Assembly: GCA_022829145.1 (NCBI GenBank)
Contig: CM040746.1
Span: forward strand, 16,594,290 to 16,658,289
Direction: 5' to 3'
DNA: 64,000 bases
DNA from: Albula goreensis
Taxonomy: Eukaryota; Chordata; Actinopteri; Albuliformes; Albulidae
Positions within the stretch are counted from its first letter, which is position 1, and each line of letters begins with the position of its first letter. Below the pieces are notes generated by a model. The model saw only the letters and a list, made by a program, of their open reading frames with translations, was not told where the DNA came from and made no database searches. This document shows, piece after piece, positions 53,201 through 64,000 of this stretch. The translations under genes and the position numbers were made by a program.

Positions 53201-55372
53201 ATTCAATCTCCGGGCTGGAATGAAAGGGCGGGCGGACTGGCTGATCACAGTCATGGCTGAACAACATCGTCCCTCCGCTGTGGCGAAGGGCAGCAGGCGG
53301 GGGGCGGCCGTCACCGCTTATCTGGCCTGGTCCAGCCTGCCTCTACAGCCACAAAGAGTTTGTACATAAAGGCGATAGAAAGTAATTGCACTGCATGCCA
53401 TTAAGAGGGGGGTCGGAGGGAGGAGTGCAGAGGAGTCCCGCGGTGGAGAATTTTAATTGTGTCTGTTGGCTGCTGATAAATACATAATAAGCCCCCCCAC
53501 CTTCCCACTGGTCTGAGATCAGTTCTGTTTTAATGACCCCAGGACAGGACTGCACAATTCTGCATGCTAACATGATCTTTATTTATGGAGTTATCTGAGT
53601 GATTTATTCTGTAATCTGGTGAGTTTAAACAGGGGGGCGTGGCAATGCTGCTGGAAGGATGCAGATTTCTACAGACGACGTCCCTTGGAAGGGGTGGCAG
53701 TTTCGCTGGCTTTTATGAGTCCTTTGTCACCGACTACCACTGTTGCAGAGTGTGACAAATGTCCAGCTGGTGTGCGAAGCGGCACAGATGAGAGAGAGAG
53801 AACAGTGTGTGTTAGCAGAGAATATCTTTTTCCAAGACATAAATGGAGACTAATTGCACTATTTAATTGTTTATCACATCCTTTTTATGGGTGAAAGTCT
53901 GCATAAAATTTCAGGATCTTGGCAGAGGAATGTAATCATGTGGTTCTACAAAACATTTCCTTACAAATGTCATAAGCAAAGAGATTTTCATTGTGTTTTG
54001 CTTTTTAAATAAGACTGCTGTTTAAGATCTAAGAACAGTACTGTACTGTGCCAGTAAGTGATCTTCAGTTTTGAAAACAATAAAAACGTATTTAGAATAA
54101 TCCATGTCAGCTATCATTCGAATCAGGAAATGTTTTTAAAATGACTATTTGAAAAGTGAAATGGAGCAGTCTGTTGTTGTTGTGCCGTTAACTCTGGCTC
54201 GGACTGGAATCATTCACTCTTCCATGTGCTTCTCATTTAAAAACAGCAGCGATGGTGAAGGGCTTTCTTCCTGGGCCAAACCACTTCTGAAAACAAGCGG
54301 GTGAGCCACAGCCCCGCCCCTGTAGCCACCTCCACAATAACAACTGTGTGTGAGGGAGGGGGGCATGGAGAGAACATCCAAATTACCAGTCAGTGGGATC
54401 ATGGGAAAAAAAGAATGCTCAGTCAAGGAAGTTCAGTCAACAAGGTTAATGAAATGGTGTATGGTAAGGCAGCTTTGAAGGATGGGAGAAGAAAGGGGTG
54501 GGGTCAAGTGCATGGCTGATGTTCCTGTCCCACTTCCTTTCTGCAGCCTCAGCCTCTGTGCTGAGGAGAAGGGACCGGTTTAAAAGACGTGTGTTCACCC
54601 TAAGCCTTGTGTAGGCTCAGCAAATCAGAGACAGAGTCTGTATGATGAGGACACCCTTTTGTTCTGCCATAACAGGTCTCTGTCATTAGGGCTGGTCCCC
54701 TCAGGTCAGTGACCTCTAGGCCACATCATCACCCACAGGTCAGGAGATGGGGGGCACTGCTCTGCAGTGGCAGGCTCTGCATATGTGCTGTGTGAGGGAG
54801 GGCTAAACTCCTACACTTTTGCTAATCAATACAATCCATACATTTTTAGATAATCAGAAGTTTATACTGTAGCCCCTGTCTGTGCTGCTGCGTTTTCCAG
54901 AAAGGCACCAGACTGGTAGGTCTTTTTTTCTGTGTGGATGCAAATCAGATAGAAAGTTTCCTATAATTAATGTATTGCATAACGGTCACTTTAGCCAGAC
55001 GCGGAACAGCCTTGGGTTTCTATTTTTGTTTACTGTGGGTGTTTGTTTATTTGATTATTTACATGTTTTCAGCCAGTGCGACTGATACTGAGCTCTGGCC
55101 AGCTCTTGTATCTGTGATGGCCGTAGGCCAAAATGAAGATCACCCTTAATAGCAAGCTGAATTGTATTGTCTATGCATAGTGCTGGCAAGGAGGCTCAGC
55201 AGCAGTGGGTGGGTAACTGCCTTTGGAAACGCTGTCTTTGTTCTCTTTATAAAAGGATCAGTTGTATGTTTTTGTCATTGTGATTTTGAGGGACACACAC
55301 AGCTACATAAACGCAGCACCTCAGTCTCTGTCAGCCTCTCGTATGGGACCCTGCTGTCTCTAGGGAAACCAG

Positions 55373-55387
55373 GTTTCCTATGGCAAC
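55373..55387. promoter_or_regulatory. RFX-like X-box with 3-nt spacer
   Basis: GTTTCCTATGGCAAC fits the looser RFX pattern GTNNCC-N(0-3)-RGNAAC. Weak on its own; noted because a perfect X-box lies elsewhere in the same intron. Confidence 0.3.
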
Positions 55388-57252
55388 TGGGGAAGGGGAT
55401 GTCCCTCTCATCACACCCTCACCATCACAGCTTTGGAGCCCCGCTCTACTCTTCAGGGAAGTGATCGTCAACACAGACACATTTCATGCTAATTGCATGC
55501 AATCCATTTAAGGACCATGCTGTGTTCTGCTTCTGAATAACTCTCTGGGAGAAAAAAAAATATTCCAAAGAGCAAATTGGATTCTGTGCAGATGCCAAAC
55601 GGAGAGAATGATGCCTTTGTTAGTTAGCGTAGCCGAGAAGAAGATTTAATGTAACTAGAGGCAGTAATAACATTACTTTATAGCGGAGGGGCTGATTGAA
55701 ACATAATGTCCCAGTTAAACTGGAAGATTACCCCAGCAGTTTAGCATTGAAACGTGATAAAACCAGTAATTGCATGTCCCTTCCTTTAACTTACAGTAAA
55801 AAAAACCACATGAAAAAACACCACACAGGAGGGAACAGCCGACTGAACAGGCGAGAATTCAATTCCACTATACTTGTGGTTGGCTACAATATCTCAGTCT
55901 GGAAATGTCATTTCTAGAAAGCAATGGGAATTTTTTATATATATCCTGATAAGAAGACTGTGTGTATCTAATGCATGTCGCAGTGATGTGTGCACAGAAA
56001 ATACCAACAATGAAATGTGACTGAAATAGTGAATTCAGGGTTCCAGTGTTTCATGGCCCTGTGACTTCACTGAGACTTCACAGCCTGTGTTGAAGAGGAC
56101 TGAAAAGTGCCTCCATTTTAAGACCAACTACACCATGTGGCCCGTAATGAAGAAAACAGCCTGTGGTCTGTTGGTTTGGGTGCTACACATCTTACACATG
56201 CTCTAACTGCAGTGATCCTTACTGGGCTGTGGGTGATCTGAATACTCCAAATGCATTATGAGGGATAGGATATTTTAAAAAAAATTAATTAAAACACAAA
56301 CTTGAGAGCTGAGAGGGAGAAAGAAACTGCAGGTCAGTGGGGCTGGAGTCTGCCATGGAGCTGTGTATCCATAGATACCATAGATAGCTACAGAATGGCA
56401 TCATATTCTAAATCAATAGCGCGAACAGCCACTGGCGCTGTGTTACAGGAAGCAGCAGAATAACTCGATGCCAGGTGTTAAAATCAGCATTGGCTCATTA
56501 GGGAGTATACTGCATAAGCACAATCGATTGGAAGGTTGTAGGAATTATACAGTACCGATTTTGAGATTATTCCCAGGGCTTGACATGACCCTGTCTCTCT
56601 TATGGTAGCAGGACTTGCAGATCTGTCTCCTGCAGTTTGGGGAAAGGTAAACACTTGAAAAAATGTATGTGGTTCTTCCTTTTCACAAATCACAATTACA
56701 TGCAATAATGTTCACAGTATTAGGAGTAGCCTGCAGTTAGATGAGGAGGAAGCAGGTGGTACAGGTTAAGATTTTTTCCAGTCAGAGAGAGTGATTAAAT
56801 AAACGTGCAGTGGGCTGGGCGCAGCGGGCTGGGTGTTTATTTTATTAGGATGTCGCGTGAGCTCCCTGTTCAGCAGTGGCCGGGCTTTTGCACTGTCGTT
56901 TGCCACCCCATCGCCTCATGCTCAGCTGAGGTTTAGCACGCTGTTCTTAAAGACGGAGACTAGCAGGTCACCTCCGAACATCACTTGGGGCAGCACTCCA
57001 GAAAATGACTACACTGCACACAGGGGTGGGGGTGGGAGGGTAGGGATTGGGGCAGGAGGTTTGTCAGATTCTCAAATTCACATGGCAGATCAGGGATCTC
57101 CATTCAGAATTACCAAACCTCAGCACCTCTGACGGTCCCCGGGAAAGCCATTCACACTTGAAAAAGACAAAAATGAAATTTATAAACCCTTTCATTGTGC
57201 CATTGGATCCAATAAATCATAAATATTCTCTGGGATTCAGTCCCCCATCATT

Positions 57253-57284
57253 CACACACACACACACACAAATACACACACACA
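57253..57284 (+). repeat. CA microsatellite, interrupted
   Basis: Two CA runs separated by AATA. A more degenerate CA-rich stretch follows at about 57640-57705. Confidence 0.95.
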
Positions 57285-60200
57285 TAGTCGAACACCCTTG
57301 AGAGCCTATTAAACTTGTCACATGCATTATTGCATCATAAATAATGCAAAAATTTGATGTAGGCATTTTTTTCATTAAACCTTATCTGTTCATCTGGAAA
57401 GGCAGAATGATGCTATGGCCCTCCATGCTGAAGCTGCAAAAACAACTTAACCCAAGATGAGGAAGGAGCCAGTTATTCCTCATTTTTCCATCCACAATGA
57501 AATTTCATGCTCTCCAGTGTTCCTTGGTTCCCATTTTTTTTGTTTGTGGTGGAGTAACTTAAGTTATATTTTAGGATTTTTGAAACGCAGTGTAAGTGTG
57601 TCGCGGTTTGTGGTTTGTGTGTTCAGAACTGACTGACGCACACACACACATACATGCACAGACACACAAACTCACAGACACATACACACACCACACACAC
57701 TGTCACACTGTCTGAAAGCAGCAGCAGCGGCCGCACCACTGTTCTCTGTGTCAAGTGAGCTGAGCGACTCAGTGGACTATAAACAAGCACTACCCAGTGG
57801 AATTTTAAAACTAGGTGGAGGTACGACATCATCAATCACAAACATTCCAACCCCCCAAAGCGGCCACTTTGGAGAGCAGTTTCCACCTCCCAACGTGGTA
57901 AACGAAACATCCATACCTTTCACAGATCAGAGTTTTAAATTCTTTATTCCTGTATTGCTGTCTCAGAGTGAACTCAAGCTGCTGTCAGGCATACCAAATA
58001 ATAAAATTTTTTTCCCAGCTTGTCCAACTGTTGGTCTTGTGATAAAATGGTGAATTGTGGGATTTCCTCTTATTCTTCCTTTAGAATGTTCTCACACAGT
58101 ATTACACTATAAAAAAATATCCTGGCCTGAGCCAAACCTCACTGGAGGAACTCCATAGAAAATAAGGTTTCACTCCCTTCCCTCTGCACGCAGACCCAGA
58201 TAAGGTGGCCAAATGTCTTGGAAAATAACACTGAGAAGCCTGAAGTCAATATCCCTGAAAGATCACAAAAATGATCATTTGGGATGCAGAACAGCAGATT
58301 TTGTCATTTTTACTTTCGACTGATGTGATTTTAGAACAATTTTATAATAACCGGTGTTTGTAATTAAAGCACTCATTATATATTTATTACACTCAATCCG
58401 TATTCTTCTTTCAAACACATTTTTCTGTGTTAAAATTGTTTATTTGGAGTTAAAGCCTTTTCTTCCCACTGAAGGCCTCATGAAGAATGAGTCAGAACTA
58501 AATAAGTAACAGATTCTCAGGTCCACTGGCACTCTGTTGCAGAATGTCTAACTGTACTGCTGTTGTTGGAACCACTTTGCACCTTGCATGTGCAAGTAGG
58601 ACCCAATCCTGTCTTAAGGCTTCACACAGCACTTGACCACACAGCATCAAATGGCCAGAACCAGTGATGCCTGGCCCTAATTACAATTCTCCTAGAATAC
58701 TGTCCATACCACAGTGGATGGGACAGGAATGTCACTCTGCTTAGTTTTGTTTTGTTTTTTTTTTGTTTTTTTGCGGGGAGAGCAAAATCTTGATGGTGGT
58801 GAAACAAATCCATCTTCTCAATCAAAGTTAAATTGATTTTAGTTGAATCTTCACTCATTCATGATCCCCAAAAAACACATGTAATTACAATACAAGAGAA
58901 AGCAAAGTGGTTGTGCTGGATGTCTTGTTGAATATAGCTCAAAAACAGGCTAGTTTTACCAATTTGTGGTTGGGTGGATTGATTTTTAGAACACTTTACA
59001 GTTCCTTCCTTTCATTTTCAAATGTTGAATCCTTAAAATGCTGTCTGTGCTGTCTCTGCTTCAGTTATTTCATGCATAGGCTTAAATGGTCCAGAGTTAC
59101 AACCTCCTGCTCTCTCAATTGCTCAGCAATTAAAACCCTTTTGACAATGACTGCCCAAGACTGTACACATGGGGGTTTGCATTGTGGCATAGCAAACCTT
59201 TGCAGATTTTACAACTAGCCTCAAATAGTTGGCCATGATTCTTTAGGCCGTTCTTCAGCCTTAAGATAAACTTTGAAAAACTGCCTAAATCTAGCACACA
59301 CGTACCATGAAACAGTACCATGGTTATGCCAAAATTTGAACAATGAGGCCTTCCAGCATATGTTTAATAATGTCTCATTGCTGAGCTGCTTTCGTCCCTC
59401 TTACATTTGTATCAAACTATCCATGGACCTCACAATTTCAGCAATCTACTTTGCACCTGTGGTCGGCAGTTGTCTTCTACCTTCTAAAATGATTCATATT
59501 TCAATAACTAAAGGGGCTCAGCCATTCTCACACAATATGAGATATTTAGATAAGTCATTTCCGGGATCATTTCTCTGAATGAATCTCAATTCCCAAAGTA
59601 GTAAAATATGTCAGTCCAGCCATATAGATATATGACAAGGGTGAATGTGTGCACGCGCTTGAATTAATATGGTGGGTCGTGAGAGATTAGAGAAATGAAT
59701 GTGGGGGAGATTCATGTGTGTGCGTAAGTGACAGCTGGTGATAATATTGAAATAAGACGTCAATAAATCCCCCTGCTCCTGCCCCATGGCATGCAGAGTA
59801 AATGAGGCACCTTTGAGGAACCGTGATTATAGGTGTTCTTCAGCTCCAAGCACATTGTTCTGACCATAATCAGAAAACTCACATAACCACCCAGAGGGAA
59901 AAGTGGCACCATGGCAGTGGGAAATGTATGTTCTACCACTGTAGCTCAATACCAGAGAATTCCACTGTCATAATACATCAATCAGTCAACATGCTGATAC
60001 CTTCTGTCATTATTTTCTGCTTGTTTGACAGAGGCAATAGTAAGGATGATTTTGATGTATTATGTTGCTGGAAAGGCACAGAGAGGTCTTGGCAGATATG
60101 AAATGTGCAGTCGCGCCCCCTTCTGGAGCTAATAAATTCTGCAGGCCATAAAAACAAGAGGTGTGGATAATGTATTGGGGCAGGATGATGAGGGATGAGG

Positions 60201-60749
60201 GAAAGTAAAACTGAAGCTCTGGCCTAAATACTGGTAAAGCATTCCTGTGCTTATGTATTTACAGAAGTGAGAATTAACCTGTATCAGGATAAAAAAAAAC
60301 AGAAAAAAATTGGAAGTCTACATGTCAAATTCAAATAATTGCTACGTTCAACTTTGAAGCATATGTTTTATGTTTTCCTATTTTAACACTCCCTTCAACC
60401 CCCCCAACCAACACACACACACACACACATGCGAGACAAACATGACCATGTGTTGTCATCCAGTCAGTGCAAGTACAGAAAGGAATCATATCTGTGGTTA
60501 TAATTCAATCTTTGATGTGTTTGCCTTATGTCAGCACAACTAGCAACACGCCTGTCACCTCTATCAAACCGCGACAAATCTGTGGCACAGTGAAAGTAGA
60601 GTGGAGACCTGGATATAAACATGAGCCCCTTCACCCGTGCTGACACACCACCTACTCCAAGCTGTCTGTCAGCCTCTGCTGGCCTCTGTTTTCAAAAGCT
60701 GCACTGTCTAGCATATGTCAGTCAGTCTCTAATGAGGGCGATGCCTATT

Positions 60750-60777
60750 TGTCTGTCTGTCTGTCTGTCTGCCTGTC
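60750..60777 (+). repeat. (TGTC)n tetranucleotide repeat
   Basis: About seven TGTC units, the last one interrupted by a C. Confidence 0.9.
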
Positions 60778-60914
60778 TTTATGTGCCAATCTCTTGGGCA
60801 TATGCCCTTCCTCATTCACACATACTAATGTTTCTGTCTGGTTATGAGATCCTCAATTTGACATCTCACTAAATGGGATACTACATGATATGCATTTTGC
60901 ATACAGAAACCCCT

Positions 60915-60918
<4 letters not shown>

Positions 60919-60979
<61 letters not shown>
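60919..60979 (+). repeat. (TC)n microsatellite, 61 bp
   Basis: TC dinucleotides with one T-rich interruption near 60966, about 1.2 kb upstream of the exon 3 acceptor. Confidence 0.98.
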
Positions 60980-62221
60980 GCCCAATACTGTTTAAGCCAG
61001 TTTAAAACTGTTTAAAAACTGTTTAAAAGCTTTGTTGAGGGGCCTCACCTTTAAAATGAGGAGGAGTTCCATGTCAGTAGGGCCTGAGCAGTCAATAGTG
61101 GTGCAGAAATCAGATATAGGTGAATCATTGCTTACCTTCACTTACACCATTATTAATAAGAATACACATATAAACATTGCTAGGTTTTGCATTGTGTATA
61201 ACAGGTTCAGATGTATCACTGAAACAACATAACATGAGAAGACTTACAATGTCTGACAGTAACATTTACCATAATGTATTACATGCTTTTGAAGGATAAA
61301 TGGCATTTCTATAAAGGACATATACAAATGCCAATGCAAGGATGTCTCTATGACTTTCAAGTAAATGACAGAGAGGTAGGAACTGCGACATTGATTTGCA
61401 TCGTTAAGCTGTAATTAGGAAATTTACAAAGCATACCCTGTGTTTCCACATCCCTCCCATTTCAAATTAATTTTCCAATGATTACATATGCATCAATGCA
61501 GATTTGCATATTGGGGTTTCAGGCAGTATCAGTGACAAGCAGTCAGCCATGTGTGAAAGACACTGTTTATAGATTCTGTAAGTGTGAAACGAAGTATTCG
61601 GCACAGCTAACTTAGAAGCAGTTTCAATTAAGCTAAAAGCTAAATCTTCGGTTTGATCAAAACCACTCCTTGTCCCAGGTTAATGAAGCATGCGTGTTGA
61701 ATTTGTTCTGCAAGTCTCTAATATTCACTGTGGGGCCTTTTGGTTATGACAGAGTAACACAAGCAACCTCATTCTTGATGATACTGATCTTATTGCATTG
61801 GTATTAGGCACTGACATACAATGATTATTATGTCATTTACAACAGGACAGTGGCATAATAGACTCAGTCCTCCTCAGTGGAAGACTTTCAATGCGCTTTA
61901 GGTGAACTCATTTCCCTGGCCCTCAGAAAAATTGAGGAGCCCTGTTGTACATATTCATGATATTATTTTCATTTGCTAACTTTGCTAACTTTTTGCTCAT
62001 GCATACCCCATATCTGGGACATTCTATTCTAAATTATTTCACATTTAAAACCCTTTCACTGCAGAGAAAAAACTATAGCAATAACAAACCATGACCATGG
62101 CAACAGTACTTTTCACATTTATATATTAAAACAAGCAAAATCAGCACGGTCCTAACCATCACTACCCACCATGGTGTCAGTATTTTCCCCACTGACCTCC
62201 CTCTCTCCTCCCTCTCCACAG

Positions 62222-62405
62222 TGTGCAGCTGCGATCTGGCGCGATCCGGATTCTTCCAGAAGAACGGGGAGTACATCTGCACAGCGGATTACCAGCGTCT
62301 CTATGGTACCAAATGTGACAGCTGTGGGGACTTCATTACCGGAGAGGTGGTGTCGGCACTGGGCCGGACTTACCATCCCAAGTGCTTCGTCTGCAGCGTC
62401 TGCAG
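62222..62405 (+). CDS. ablim3: ablim3 coding exon 3: end of LIM domain 1 and most of LIM domain 2
   Basis: This exon completes LIM1 and carries most of LIM2 of the actin-binding LIM protein. It continues the split valine codon after CFTCQ: VCSCDLARSGFFQKNGEY, then ICTADYQRLYGTKC. LIM1 ligands C53, C71 and D74 are present, so with exon 2 the first zinc finger pair is complete. LIM2 contributes C83, C86, H103, C106, C109 and C112. DFITGEVVSALGRTYHPKCF is nearly identical to the ABLIM3 sequence I recall (DFITGEVISALGRTYHPKCF), and differs more from ABLIM1 and ABLIM2. The exon is 184 nt, with acceptor CTCTCCACAG and donor TGCAG/GTACTG, leaving two bases of an Arg codon (phase 2). The rest of the gene lies beyond the window. 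Confidence 0.97.
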
Positions 62406-64000
62406 GTACTGTCAAACTGCGCGTGGGTGCAGCTGCATGCTAGCACTGTTTCATGCAAGAGCTGTCAGCCACACTCTGTGGGCCTGAGGTCTCTGGACTG
62501 CATTCCTCACTTCATCCCCCCACCTTAGCAGTACACAACAATACATAGGATATACGTACACCTGGAAAATGTCACATTGCAGCCAGCATCAGAGTGGGTC
62601 ATTTGCTTCTATATCCTCATGAAGGTGTCATCCTTGTATATCAGGCCTGTACCATCTAAGGGTCATAACTTGTATACTAAATCTAATTTTTGTATCTCAG
62701 GGTTATAACCTCTTCATGGACGGTATTGTATTTAAATTTTATATTTCCTGGGGGTGTATCTGCTCATGGAAAGTCCATTTTATGTCCATATGGTGGTGGG
62801 GGTCAGGCTTCCTGGAGAGTTATTCTTATGTGTATAAAATAACTTTAACAGAAAGTTTAATATCTTGGGGTTATAATGCCTTCATTGAGTCGTGTTCATA
62901 TATCTGTAGGACACAACCTATTAATGTTAATTTTCTTGGGTTTTAACCCCTCCGTGGAGAAAAGAGGATTGCTTCACTGCCCCTTCTAGGGAGCCATGAC
63001 TTTACAGCCACACAGACAGATTTGTTTTCTTCCGCTGAGGGAAACAATTATATTTACCCTGCACAGTAAAGATGCACATAAAAGATGCATCAAATAGCCA
63101 TCCAAGCATGCACTCCATTAAACAGATGAGAAGCTGAGCAGAGAGGGTGTGGATGAGAGAGCGGAATATAAGAGAGTATAGTTAGCTCAGCATCTGATCG
63201 GGAGGCACTGGGGAATGCTTGCTCATCGTCTGATTCACTGAGATGTGCTCCGTCGTCCGCCCCTCTGTCGTACGGTTGCATAATCATTCCTTACTGGGCA
63301 GCCTCATCGTAATGAGAATCTCTGCCTTCTGCTTGGAAGACACACTAATAAGGCTCCAAGAAAACTCTGGTATCGGAAACCGCCACCTCTGAGCCGTCCC
63401 AGGGCACATCTCGGGTTTAATCTGCGTTTTTCTCAGTGACATGATATCCAGGATAAATCTGTCTTATTTTCTACATCCTTATACCCACCCTTCCCCCCCT
63501 CTCCACACCTGCACAAACTGGGTTAGAAGCCTGCTTGATTAGCCCTCCGGAAAAAGAATATGTGGGAGACTTCATGGAGGCATTTGAAATTAGGGAATTT
63601 AAGGCCCCCTGTCTGGGAAGGGGCGGTAAAAGTTGTCTCAATGCTGTAATGCCTTTAAATGAAAAAAACTAAGGCAATCGATTTGGCTCACAATCTGTCT
63701 CTGGGGCACACACGTTTTAAAACTACCAAGTTTCCTATATGCACCGGAGCATTTTCTAGGGCCTGCTGTGATGTCATCTGTGCCTTGAGAGTGTCTTTCC
63801 CTGTTTTTGCATCCCTCTCTCACCCTCTGTCTGAAAAAGAAAAGAAAGACTCTTCAGCAGGGGTTGTTTCGTAAGGCCCACGGTGGCCTGGGACCAGCTG
63901 AGTGGCTATTTTGGGGCGCGTCAGGGGAACAGCTGTTTCTATAACAGGCGCCTGCCTGAAACGAGAGGTGATGAAAGGAGGATAGTGGAGGATGAAGACG
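62406..64000 (+). other. ablim3 intron 3, beginning
   Basis: Begins GTACTG. Unique sequence without a recognisable repeat, exon or RNA gene up to the window end; the next exon, expected to finish LIM2, is not in the window. Confidence 0.8.

Larger units (their letters stand above)
50291..62221 (+). other. ablim3 intron 2, 3' part
   Basis: Mostly unique sequence. Contents: an RFX-like site at 55373-55387, CA-rich stretches at 57253-57284 and 57640-57705, a short CA run at 60411-60429, TGTC tetramers at 60750-60777, and the CT microsatellite at 60919-60979. GC-richer blocks at 52490-52800 and 53180-53350 stand out from the AT-rich background and could be regulatory; nothing more can be supported. 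Ends with the strong acceptor CTCCCTCTCCACAG. Confidence 0.75.

Overview
The window looks like part of a ray-finned fish (probably teleost) nuclear genome. Coding exons are short, have GT-AG boundaries and are separated by introns of tens of kilobases. CA/TG microsatellites are frequent. The mobile elements are types common in fish: degenerate Tc1/mariner-type DNA transposons, the 3' end of an L2-like LINE with an ATCT tail, and a dispersed repeat with the GCAGACGCTCTTATCCAGAGCGACTTACA-type core. There is no bacterial or viral gene organisation, and most long open frames are simple-repeat artefacts or chance.

The one confidently identified gene is the 5' part of ablim3 (actin-binding LIM protein 3) on the + strand. 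Coding exon 1 (11772-11784) encodes only four residues plus one base. Exon 2 (38005-38145) and exon 3 (62222-62405) join in frame to give 113 residues: a short N-terminal leader, all of LIM domain 1 and most of LIM domain 2. Intron 1 is about 26.2 kb and intron 2 about 24.1 kb; the window ends inside intron 3. A CpG-rich stretch at about 11155-11580 is the likely promoter and 5' UTR region. The exon 2 acceptor is a tandem CAG-CAG, so two N-termini differing by one alanine are possible. An upstream out-of-frame ATG creates an overlapping uORF that crosses the exon 1/exon 2 junction.

At the left edge, three minus-strand pieces (6094-6133, 1417-1515, 42-176) have plausible splice sites and share phase 1. 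They may be the first coding exons of a gene transcribed divergently from ablim3. I do not recognise the product. In mammals the neighbour in this position and orientation is SH3TC2, but that is only a positional suggestion.

The remaining sequence is intergenic or intronic. It holds an 860-bp minisatellite of about 41 units of 21 bp (9204-10063), a 2.45-kb dead DDE transposon with recognisable terminal inverted repeats (29543-31994), an older Tc1 fossil (about 15225-16010), a LINE nested inside a CATTA-repeat-headed element (49604-50290), several TG/CA/CT/ATCT microsatellites, two perfect short inverted repeats, and a perfect RFX X-box palindrome (47703-47716). I found no convincing new multi-gene system. 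The most unusual structures are the minisatellite, the unrecognised divergent exons, and the tandem-acceptor plus uORF arrangement at the ablim3 5' end.
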